Shown here: in pieces, positions 1 to 7,900 of the stretch
How the letters are laid out: the number at the start of each line of letters is the position of its first letter
Position numbering within the stretch: position 1 is the stretch's first letter
Assembly: GCA_036524675.1 (NCBI GenBank)
Contig: DATDBU010000037.1
Coordinates: 1-58,371 of the forward strand
Source of the DNA: DATDAW01 sp036524675
GTDB taxonomy: Bacteria > Verrucomicrobiota > Verrucomicrobiia > Chthoniobacterales > DASVRZ01
Length of the DNA: 58,371 nt
Direction of reading: 5' to 3'
Notes under the pieces: model-generated
The model's database searches: none
What the model was told of the DNA's origin: nothing
What the model saw: only the letters and a program-made list of their open reading frames with translations
Program-made: the position numbers and the translations under genes

Positions 1-74
1 TCGCGTACGAACAAAAACGCACCCCATACGATTTGGAGCGCGTTTTTGTGACGGGGAGGAATTGGTCTGTTTCT

Positions 75-377
75 TTAATTGGAGGAAACAAGCGCACCGT
101 TTGGCGCACCAACGACCGCTGGTTGCTGCAACGAAGACGGATCGACGTTCACACGCCGGCCTTCGCGGTCGAAACGGACGATGCCATCAATGAGCGCAAA
201 AATCGTGTAATCACGTCCCAATCCGACATTTTTGCCGGGAAGAAACTTGGTTCCACGCTGACGCAGGATGATGTTACCCGCTACGACGGACTGACTCCCA
301 AATTTTTTGACTCCAAGCCGCTTGCTGACGCTGTCGCGCCCGTTTTTGACTGAACCTTGACCTTTTTTATGTGCCAT
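75..377 (-). CDS. rpmA: 50S ribosomal protein L27
   Basis: A 100-residue protein of the large ribosomal subunit. L27 sits near the peptidyl-transferase centre and its flexible N-terminus reaches toward the P-site tRNA. The sequence begins MAHKKGQGSVKNGRDS and carries the family core GNIILRQRGTKFLPGKNVG, followed by the DYTIFALIDG strand. Length is a little above the usual 85-90 residues because of a C-terminal tail rich in Pro, Val and Ser. There is no cleavable Firmicutes-type N-terminal extension. It lies 31 bases after rplU on the same strand, the standard rplU-rpmA pair, so co-transcription is likely. Identification is firm. Confidence 0.98.
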   Translation of the reverse strand: MAHKKGQGSVKNGRDSVSKRLGVKKFGSQSVVAGNIILRQRGTKFLPGKNVGLGRDYTIFALIDGIVRFDREGRRVNVDPSSLQQPAVVGAPNGALVSSN

Positions 378-408
378 GACGTTTCGCTATTCTTCGGCTG
401 AAGTGTTA

Positions 409-723
409 CTAAAGGGAAATACTCTGAATTTTGACGCGTGTCAATTTTCTGCGATGGCCAACCGTGCGATGATAGCCCTTCCGGCGGCGAAATTTGTAAG
501 CGATAACTTTTTTTGCTTTCCGTTGATCAACAACCTCAGCGGTGACGCTTGCACCGGCGATAACGGGGCTTCCGTAAGTAAGGGCATCGCCGTCAGCATA
601 AAAAAGAACATCGGAAAAAGTAGCGGTATCTCCCGCGGTCCCGTCGAGCTTTTCGACGTCGATGATTTGTCCGGGTTCGACGCGGTATTGTTTACCGCCG
701 GTTTTGATAATTGCGTAAGCCAT
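409..723 (-). CDS. rplU: 50S ribosomal protein L21
   Basis: A 104-residue ribosomal protein that binds 23S rRNA. It starts MAYAIIKTGGKQYRVEPGQ, the classic L21 opening, and ends with a basic segment (YKFRRRKGYHRTVGHRR) typical of the RNA-binding C-terminus. The frame is open further upstream, but that extension would run into the tRNA-Arg gene. The ATG at 723 aligns with the family start, so it is chosen here. It is the first gene of the rplU-rpmA pair and lies about 115 bases downstream of the tRNA on the same strand. The upstream ribosome-binding site is weak. Confidence 0.98.
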   Translation of the reverse strand: MAYAIIKTGGKQYRVEPGQIIDVEKLDGTAGDTATFSDVLFYADGDALTYGSPVIAGASVTAEVVDQRKAKKVIAYKFRRRKGYHRTVGHRRKLTRVKIQSISL

Positions 724-837
724 GGCTTCTTGATTCAAGATAGTCTCCCGGGAGAATCGATCTCCAGAAAGGGCGAGAACACTGCCACGCCTGTCCCGCG
801 ACTGCAAGCTGGTTTTTAGGGAAAAAGATCGGCAAAA

Positions 838-911
838 TGCGTCCGGCGGGGGTCGAACCCACAACCTTTGGCTTCGGAGGCCAACGCTCTATCCAATTGA
901 GCTACGGACGC
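838..911 (-). tRNA. tRNA-Arg, anticodon CCG
   Basis: On the minus strand a 74-base cloverleaf can be drawn. The acceptor stem GCGTCCG pairs with CGGACGC and is followed by discriminator A. The D-arm is GCTC/GAGC, and the anticodon stem TTGGC/GCCAA encloses the loop CTCCGAA, giving anticodon CCG. The T-arm has GTGGG TTCGACC CCCGC. It reads Arg codon CGG. The 3' CCA is not encoded. It is oriented with rplU-rpmA downstream. Confidence 0.95.
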
Positions 912-994
912 TTTTCCGCTAGCGTGAGGGCAGGAAAATAGCAGATGCGCCGTCAAGGGCAACGCGAAGTATTTCCTGTTTCAATACATCTCTT

Positions 995-1429
995 ATGAAA
1001 ATTGCCATCGGAACCGACCACGCCGGATTTCACTACAAAGAAGCGATCAAAGTTCATCTCGCGGGGCTGGGACATGAAGTCCATGATTTCGGAACGTATT
1101 CGCCGGAGTCGGTCGATTACCCGAAATTCATCCGTCCGGTCGCAGAGGCGGTTGCTGCAGGTGAATACGAGCGGGGAATTGTTCTGGGCGGCTCGGGAAA
1201 TGGCGAGGCGATCACGGCTAATCGGACACGGGGCATCCGTTGCGGACTCTGCTGGAACGTGGAAAGCGCGATCCTCACCCGCAAGCACAACGACGCAAAC
1301 GTATTGTCACTGGGGGAACGGATGATGACGGAAGAAACGGCGTTGAAAATTGTGGACACGTTTCTCGCGACGGAATTCGAAGGCGGGAGACACCTTGCGC
1401 GGATTCGGCAGATCGACGAATTGCCGTAG
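995..1429 (+). CDS. rpiB: Ribose-5-phosphate isomerase B, mycobacterial-type active site
   Basis: A 144-residue RpiB/LacAB-family sugar-phosphate isomerase that interconverts ribose 5-phosphate and ribulose 5-phosphate. It shows MKIAIGTDHAGFHYK at the N-terminus, the phosphate loop GGSGNGE at residues 65-71, and RKHND at 97-101. E. coli RpiB has a catalytic Cys directly before its GTG loop. Here that position is Gly, and a Glu (E71) follows the loop. This is the arrangement known from Mycobacterium RpiB, where the Glu acts as the base. The gene stands alone between the tRNA and convergent folP. The family call is firm; substrate preference among ribose, allose or other phosphates cannot be read from sequence. 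Confidence 0.92.
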   Translation: MKIAIGTDHAGFHYKEAIKVHLAGLGHEVHDFGTYSPESVDYPKFIRPVAEAVAAGEYERGIVLGGSGNGEAITANRTRGIRCGLCWNVESAILTRKHNDANVLSLGERMMTEETALKIVDTFLATEFEGGRHLARIRQIDELP

Positions 1430-1465
1430 AAGGAGATTACGCGGTCACTGACCGCCCCTGCAACG

Positions 1466-2338
1466 CTACATCGGCGAGATCGCTTCGAGCATTTTCAATG
1501 TCTGCCACGCTGCGCGGACATTGTGGACGCGGAAAATATTAGCGCCCGCAAGCGTCCCGGAAACGATACAGGCTACGGTTCCCGGATCGCGCTCAATGGC
1601 CTGAGGAAGATTGAGGACATCACCAACGACGGTTTTTCGCGAAACGGGCAGTAATGTCGGAAATCCCAGTGCAGCGATCCGGCTGAACTCGCGGTAAATA
1701 CGGAGATTGTCGTCGCGTTGCTTGGCGAAATCGATGCCTGGGTCGAGGATGATCGAATCGCGCCTGATTCCGGCCGCTACTGCGGCGGTGGTTTTTTCCT
1801 GAAAAAAAGCGGTGAGTGTATTTAGGATATCGTCATGACGGACGTGTGTGTGTGGGATCTTGGGTCCGCCCACGGAATGCATGATGAGCAGTGCGGCGCC
1901 GTAGCGCGCGGCGATCTTGGCGTTTTCAAGCGAACCCTGGAGGCCGCTCATGTCGTTCAGTATGTCGCCTCCGACGGAAAGCAGTGCGCGAGCAACATTC
2001 GGACGCCAAGTATTGATCGAGAGGAGTGGGGGAAAAATCTGAGCTGCATCGGCAGCGCGCGATGTTGACGCGACCATATCGAATTGCTCGATAAATGGCT
2101 GGACGCGCGCAATTTCCTCCTGCTCGGCAATGGCGGCGCGGTTGGTTCGGGCACTTTCACCACCTACATCGATGATATCGGCGCCTTCGGCGATCATCCG
2201 CCATGCGTCATGGAGGGCTTCGTCGACGTTGAGGGTCCCATCGCCGGAAAACGAATCGTCGTTCAGATTGAGAATGCCCATGATGAGGGGGCGCCTGGGG
2301 AACGCGATACGGCGGTCGCGGCAGATCAGGGAGGGCAT
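1466..2338 (-). CDS. folP: Dihydropteroate synthase (FolP-like), divergent
   Basis: A 290-residue TIM-barrel pterin-binding enzyme. Dihydropteroate synthase joins p-aminobenzoate to dihydropterin pyrophosphate in folate synthesis. Recognisable motifs are MGILNLNDDSFSGDG at 20-34 (usual form MGIxNxTPDSFSDGG), IIDVGGESAR at 55-64 (usual IDIGGESTRPG), LNDMSG, LDPGIDFAKQRDDN, and SRKT near the C-terminus (usual SRK[ST]). The missing TPD in the first motif and the absent RPG in the second are departures from typical FolP. The Asp and Asn pterin contacts appear retained. It is encoded just downstream of the PHP phosphatase on the same strand, with a repeat-like spacer between them. Another pterin-binding function is possible but less likely. 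Confidence 0.85.
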   Translation of the reverse strand: MPSLICRDRRIAFPRRPLIMGILNLNDDSFSGDGTLNVDEALHDAWRMIAEGADIIDVGGESARTNRAAIAEQEEIARVQPFIEQFDMVASTSRAADAAQIFPPLLSINTWRPNVARALLSVGGDILNDMSGLQGSLENAKIAARYGAALLIMHSVGGPKIPHTHVRHDDILNTLTAFFQEKTTAAVAAGIRRDSIILDPGIDFAKQRDDNLRIYREFSRIAALGFPTLLPVSRKTVVGDVLNLPQAIERDPGTVACIVSGTLAGANIFRVHNVRAAWQTLKMLEAISPM

Positions 2339-2340
2339 GA

Positions 2341-2383
2341 AATGATCAATGACGAATGACAGAATAACTAATGTCTAATGACG
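2341..2383. repeat. Short AATGAC-type extragenic repeat, 3' side of PHP gene
   Basis: This spacer is built from variants of AATGAC/AATGATC/AATGTC (for example CAATGACGAATGAC) between the PHP gene stop and the folP start. The same motif family is found on the other side of the PHP gene at 3205-3232. It matches the style of short low-complexity repeats seen in spacers elsewhere in this window. The function is unknown. Confidence 0.6.
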
Positions 2384-2404
2384 GATCGGCGATGGTTGGT
2401 GATG

Positions 2405-3199
2405 TCAGGGAAGAGGGATCGATGTTTTGGTGCGACTTTGAAAGCGAAAGGATTGGGTAAAGCCAATGTCTTTGACCAGTGTGAGCGCCTGGTCAAAGTC
2501 CATGCCGACTTCCTCGGGCGAGTGTGCATCGGAGCTGATGACGATTCCCACGCCTGCTTCGTGAGCCATTTCGAGGAATTCGCGTGCCGGATAAATTTCT
2601 CCGGCGGGCTTGCGGAGACCTGCGGTGCTTACTTCAATAACAGTTCCGTTGTCTGCTGCCGCAGCGATGCTGGCTTCGTAAAATTTTCGCAAATCGCCTT
2701 TAGGACGATGGCCAAATTTCTTCACGAGGTCCGGATGTGCGACGAAATCGAACAGACCGCTTGCGATGCATTTTTCGTAGGCATCAAAATACAACTTCCA
2801 GATTTCTGCGACCGGCCACTCGGAAAACCGGCCGATCCATTTCGGATTGTCGACGTCCCAGCCGGGAGCGATGTAATGCACGCTGCCGATGAGGTAGTCC
2901 CACGAAGCGCGACTGGCCAGGTCCTCGATCCAATTCTCCTGGCCAGGAAAAAAATCGCATTCGAGTCCGAGTCGGACTGGGAATGGCGCCAGTTCCGAAC
3001 GCGCGGATTCGACCATGTCGAGGTAGGAACCGAAATCGTTAATATCCATCCGCCAATCGTCGAAAGGCGCGGGCATAGGATTGTGGTCAGAGATGCCGAT
3101 CTCCGCGAGACTACCTTCGCGAGCGACCCTGGCGTATTCGACGGGAAGGCCCGTTGCGTGGTGACACAACGGCGTGTGGGTGTGGTAGTCGGCCAGCAT
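2405..3199 (-). CDS. PHP-domain histidinol-phosphatase-like protein
   Basis: A 264-residue PHP (polymerase and histidinol phosphatase) metallophosphoesterase. Metal-binding motifs are visible: DYHTHTPLCHHA at the N-terminus (HxH), SDHNPMP, GLECDFFP with the bridging Glu, IGSVHY, VAHPDL, and SSDAHSPEEVG near the C-terminus. This is the HisK/HisJ-type layout, so histidinol phosphate to histidinol in histidine synthesis is the likely reaction. Related PHP enzymes act on other phosphates. The frame is open 25 codons further upstream, but that part is a translated (GAATGAC)n repeat, so the start chosen is the ATG at 3199 (MLADYHTHT). No other his gene is in the window. Confidence 0.85.
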   Translation of the reverse strand: MLADYHTHTPLCHHATGLPVEYARVAREGSLAEIGISDHNPMPAPFDDWRMDINDFGSYLDMVESARSELAPFPVRLGLECDFFPGQENWIEDLASRASWDYLIGSVHYIAPGWDVDNPKWIGRFSEWPVAEIWKLYFDAYEKCIASGLFDFVAHPDLVKKFGHRPKGDLRKFYEASIAAAADNGTVIEVSTAGLRKPAGEIYPAREFLEMAHEAGVGIVISSDAHSPEEVGMDFDQALTLVKDIGFTQSFRFQSRTKTSIPLP

Positions 3200-3204
3200 C
3201 CGTT

Positions 3205-3232
3205 GAATGTCGAATGACGAATGACGAATGAC
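3205..3232. repeat. Four tandem 7-bp GAATGAC units before PHP gene
   Basis: Four head-to-tail 7-base units (one GAATGTC, then three GAATGAC) sit directly upstream of the PHP gene start. Translated on the minus strand they give a false N-terminal extension of the VIRHSSF type. A degenerate copy lies at 2341-2383, so the PHP gene is bracketed by the same repeat family. Confidence 0.75.
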
Positions 3233-3292
3233 GAGCCCTTTTGAAACAACTTGTCGCGTCGCCTTGGCTGGCATGTTTGAATCGCAGCGTCC

Positions 3293-4894
3293 ATGCTCGA
3301 AACCAAGTCTGCCGAACCGCCGGCTCCGCCAAAGAAACGTTCTGCCAGCGTCCTGGTGGCTGCGGGGATTTTATTGAGCCGGATTGCGGGGCTGGTGCGG
3401 CAGAGGGTATTTGCGCATTACTTCGGAAATTCGGCTGCGGCCGATGCGTTCAACGCGGCGTTTCGGATTCCGAATCTGTTGCAAAATTTGTTTGGTGAAG
3501 GAGCTCTTTCGGCTTCGTTCATCCCTGTTTATGCGCGACTTCTGGCTCAAAATGACGAAAAGGAAGCGGGCCGTGTCGCGGGAGCGATCGCTTCCCTGAT
3601 CGTTCTGGTCGTGACGCTGATCGTAGTCGCGGGAGTGCTGCTCGCGCCGTGGCTCGTGCAAATCATCGCGCCTGGATTTGGCGAGGACCGCCGGGATCTG
3701 ACCGTGGCCCTCGTGCGGATTCTGTTTCCGGGTGCCGGCTTGTTGGTGTTGTCGGCCTGGTGTTTGGGAATATTGAACAGCCACCGGAAGTTTTTCCTCT
3801 CGTACACGGCGCCGGTTTTGTGGAACGCGGTGATGATCACGGCGTTGGTTTGGCTCGGCGCACGTTCCTCGCAGGAAGACCTCGCGGTATCGCTCGCGTG
3901 GGCGTCTGTTATCGGGAGTGGGGCACAATTCCTGATTCAGCTGCCCGTAGTTCTGCGGCTTGCGAAGCGGTTGAGCTTTTTTGCGAAGTGGAAATCCCGT
4001 TCGGTGCGAACCGTTTTAAAGAACTTTCTGCCGGCATTCTTTTCCCGAGGCGTGGTGCAGATCAGTGCGTATGTGGACTCGGTGCTGGCGAGTTTGCTGG
4101 GCGTTGGCGCAGTCGCAGGAATTACCTACGCCCAGGTGCTCTATACATTGCCCGTGAGTCTATTCGGGATGTCCGTCTCGGCGGCGGAATTGCCGGAAAT
4201 GTCGTCAGCGCTGGGGAATCAAGAACAAGTTGCGGCGCGACTGCGGGAGCGTCTGCATAGTGGAATGAAAAAAATCGCGCTGATGATCGTTCCGTCTGTC
4301 GCAGGATTTCTGACGCTGGGCGACGTAGTCTCGGCGCTGGTGTATCAAACAGGCAAGTTTTCGTCAGCTGACGCTCGATATGTATGGCTGATCCTGGCCG
4401 GTTCGAGCGTGGGAATGCTGGCGTCGACGCTGGGGCGACTGTATTCGTCTGCCTGGTATGCGTTGGGCGATACCCGGAAACCCTTTTTGTTTTCCTGCGC
4501 GCGGATCGGTGTTTCGGCGGCTTTGGGAATTGTTGGGGCGATTTTCGTGCCACGCTGGTTTGGAATCCCGCAGAAATGGGGTGTGCTGGGAATCACGCTC
4601 GGCGCTGGTGTCGGAGCGTGGGTGGAATTTTTTCTCTTACGCCGGGGCCTGCGGCAGAGAATTGGAAGTGTCTCGCTGAATTGGGGTTACTATGGGAAAC
4701 TCTGGCTTGCTGCTGCGGTTGCGGCGAGTGATGCCTGTCTGTTGCGGCTGACACCGGTCGCGCAGTGGCATCCTATTGTTGCCGGCGGACTCATGCTCGG
4801 CTTGTTCGGCATCGTCTATTTCCTCATTGCGGCGTTGATGGGAATAGCCGGCGCTCAGCAGTTGATTGCGAAACTTACGGGCTGTCGGAAGTAG
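3293..4894 (+). CDS. murJ: Lipid II flippase MurJ
   Basis: A 533-residue polytopic membrane protein of the MOP superfamily. MurJ moves lipid II across the inner membrane for peptidoglycan synthesis. The N-terminal block SRIAGLVRQRVFAHYFG, then ADAFNAAFRIPNLLQNLFGEG and FIPVYARLLA, is diagnostic. About 14 hydrophobic segments follow through residue 525. A short proline/lysine-rich cytoplasmic N-terminus precedes TM1. The start is an ATG at 3293. The gene converges on the jet operon with a 62-base spacer in which no clear terminator is seen. Confidence 0.95.
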   Translation: MLETKSAEPPAPPKKRSASVLVAAGILLSRIAGLVRQRVFAHYFGNSAAADAFNAAFRIPNLLQNLFGEGALSASFIPVYARLLAQNDEKEAGRVAGAIASLIVLVVTLIVVAGVLLAPWLVQIIAPGFGEDRRDLTVALVRILFPGAGLLVLSAWCLGILNSHRKFFLSYTAPVLWNAVMITALVWLGARSSQEDLAVSLAWASVIGSGAQFLIQLPVVLRLAKRLSFFAKWKSRSVRTVLKNFLPAFFSRGVVQISAYVDSVLASLLGVGAVAGITYAQVLYTLPVSLFGMSVSAAELPEMSSALGNQEQVAARLRERLHSGMKKIALMIVPSVAGFLTLGDVVSALVYQTGKFSSADARYVWLILAGSSVGMLASTLGRLYSSAWYALGDTRKPFLFSCARIGVSAALGIVGAIFVPRWFGIPQKWGVLGITLGAGVGAWVEFFLLRRGLRQRIGSVSLNWGYYGKLWLAAAVAASDACLLRLTPVAQWHPIVAGGLMLGLFGIVYFLIAALMGIAGAQQLIAKLTGCRK

Positions 4895-4956
4895 GCGGTG
4901 CGGACGGGGCAAGTCTGGCTCCTGCGAGCGACGCCGGAATGGGGAGGAGGACGGCC

Positions 4957-7900
4957 TTATACATCGCGGTGTCGGCAGTTTTCTCCGATTTCAGTATTTT
5001 TCAGCAACTCCCAGCCGATGTGTTCTTGGGCGAGCCGTTTTCCGGCATTCAGGATTTCGCGGACGGGATCGGCCAGGTTGTCGAGCCAGGCGTAATTGGC
5101 TTCCGTGAGGATTTGGCTCGACTCATAGGGAACGGCTTTATCCTTGGCAGCCAGCAGCCAGCGATAACTTTCCAGATGCGCGAAAATAGGCGGCAAACTG
5201 AAATGCCGAACGGCCCGCCGGGAGGCGATTTGCGGGATCTGCAGTCCCGCTGCGTCGATGTCGCCGAAATAGTACACGGGGCGTATTCCGCCGATTTCTT
5301 TGAAGATGTCGCTGAGGCGGGAAATCGCATCTACGATCACTTTGCCGCGGCCATAGACAATAGCGCTGAACGCTTCGGAGGATTGGTTCCAGCGCGCGTA
5401 ACTATCCCAGGTGGAGGCATTTTCGACGATCAAAATGGGAGCTGACGGCTTGGGGCCGCGCTGCCAACCGAGCGGTTCTGCGACCTGGAAACAGGCAAGC
5501 ATAGCCGGCGTCAAACCTTTTTGGAACAGCGTCGAACCGCCGATCAGCGCATCGAGCCGCTTTTCGTCTCCGAAGATTTCCAGGGAACGCTCTTTGATCG
5601 GTGTCAGGATTCGCGAGCGGCCTCCGTGCCGAAAAAAATCGTCGAGCTTTTTCAATTCGTCGAAGGCCAGGTTCAGGCGGCGATCGCGCACGAACTCCAT
5701 TTCCGGTGTCCAGTCATGATCGCGAATGCGCCGTGCCTCGTCGTCCGTCGGGACGACAAACCCGAACGCTTCGTGCCAGCGGGGCTCGGCTTCCAGGCGT
5801 AAGATCGCGCGATCGATGAGGTGCGGACGGCGCGACACGAATTTCAACTCCAGCCAGCCGTCTGCCGCCAGAGAACGCGCATCGGCTTCGGCGTCGTAGC
5901 GTTCGACGGCGGACACCAGCCGTGCGTCGTCGAACTGAAAACTCCGCGCCAACGCCAGGCAATCTTCGATGCCGTCTCCGGAGAGTTTCGAAAACGCCTC
6001 GTCCATTACGACGAGACCGAGCCGGTGTGAACGGGCCGAAAGCCGGTCGCCGCGATCATAAACCCGGCGGAACGCGGCCAGCATGGAAATGAAAAACGGC
6101 GCCTGATTTTCTCCGCCGCTGAGGTTTTTCCCGCTGCGTCCCAGTGAAATCGGCGGCGCTTCGGGGTGATCCGCGGGAATCATCTCGATGTCATAACGAT
6201 GATAATTCCGGTAATCGAGCAGTCGCCGGGCGCGGTCGTTGGATTGATCCGGAGCATCGACGGCCTGCATCAATTCCTCGCGGGCTCGTTGCGTTTCGCC
6301 GCCCTGAATGGCGGCAGTCAACGGATCGGTCGGCTCCAGGCCGGAATCCAGCAATCGCCAGATCGCGGGAAAACCCGACATGTCGCGCCGTTGACTGAGC
6401 CGGTAACGGAATTTTCCAATCGGCTGGCTCAGGTAGCGGTCCAGAATGCGGATCGTGTTTTGAGCGTCGGAAATGCGCCGGTTCAATTCGTTCAGGACGT
6501 TTTCCTCCAGGCGGCGCTCCCATTCCCGCTTGCGGTCGGCGGCGAGCTGGCGGGATTTTTCCAATTCGACCGTGTTGAGCACCCGCAAACGCACGGCCCA
6601 AGCATCGTTGCTTTCGTCCTCGACTGGGAAATCATGCTGGTATTCGGGGTGACGCCGGTTGCCATGTTGGTCGCGGGCGTCGGCCAGTTGGGAGCGCTCG
6701 TGATTGCGCTTGTTCATTGCGGCCACGGATGTGGTGGTGGCCTCTCTGGCCAGACGCGCAATTTCTTCAAAACAGGCGTCCCATTTTGGAAATCCGCCGC
6801 GCAATGCGGCCAGGCGCTGATCGAGTTCGGTGTCCAGAATACTGCCAAAACGGCTCGAAAGCTCCACGCGGCTCGTTTCGGTGTCAAAGCGCGCTTGTTT
6901 TTGATCGTCTTCCGCACGCTGAAGCCCTTCCTGTTCCGGGCGCAAACGTAGTTCGAAACTGGCCTTTTGGTTTCCCAGAACGGCGACGCAGGAATTAAGG
7001 CTTTTGAATTCCCGCTCGAGATCGTTGAGCTGGGACTGGCGCGCTTCGATTTCCGGCGTGGAAAGAAGCTGGATCGTCTCGTGAATGCTACCCAACTCGG
7101 ATTCAAGTTTCGGCAGATTGGGCAATTCGGTGGCGCGATCCGGTAGAGTCGCATCAGAAAGGCCGCTCCGTTTTCCCAAATCGAGCCATGCTTTGATGTC
7201 GTTCAAGCGCTGATCGAGAACGTTTTGACGGGAACGCAGTTCGATCTGTTTCTTTTCCTTCGCGGCACGCATCCGCTGGAGACCTTCGTGGCCCAGGGTC
7301 AATTCGACGCCGTCGGCGGATTTCAACCGGCGGCGCAGCGGAATCTGCTTGAAAGCGCCTTCGGGCGTGATCGCTCGTCCGGCAGCGCTGGCTTCCATGT
7401 CCTCAATGGTCTCGAGGCAAAGCACATCTCCCAGTAAATGTTCGACGTATTGCCGGGCGACGGGATGGGCGACTTCGACTTTGCCGAAAAGCGATCCTTC
7501 GACCGGCGAAGCCCGCAATTGCCGGACTTCGCCGGGATTGAGAAGAGACTCCGCCTCGCGTCCGGGCGGAATACGACGGAGAATTTCCAGCGCTTCGCGG
7601 TAATCGCGGCCGTCGGAAGTCACTAGCACCCAACGGTTTCGGCCGAGAAACAACTCCAGCGCCGGCCACCAGCGTTCGGCATCGGGACGCACTTCGATCA
7701 GGCGTCCGAGTTGCTCGACGCGATCTCCGAGTTTCTGCCGAACAGCCTGGAAAAGGGGAAATGCGCCCGGTGCGCGGCCTTTCTCGAGGCTGTCCAGGTC
7801 TTTCGCGATCTGCAGGAGACTGCCCAGAATGCCTTTCACTTCTTCCTCAATCGGCCGCGCCAGATCGCGCACGGCATTCCAGATTTCCTGAAAACGCTCC

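Noticed and set aside
376..819. Open frame on the plus strand opposite rplU
   Set aside because: Mirrors a firmly identified ribosomal gene and has no recognisable protein features.
724..864. Extended start for rplU reaching 864
   Set aside because: Would run into the tRNA-Arg gene; the family start is the ATG at 723.
2378..3217. 279-codon plus-strand frame opposite the PHP gene
   Set aside because: Antisense to a gene with clear metal-binding motifs; no domain is seen.
5700..5950. A frameshift or read-through joining jetC and jetD
   Set aside because: The frame is continuous through the seam with normal coding character and no remnant stop or start; a real fusion is simpler, though read confirmation is advised.
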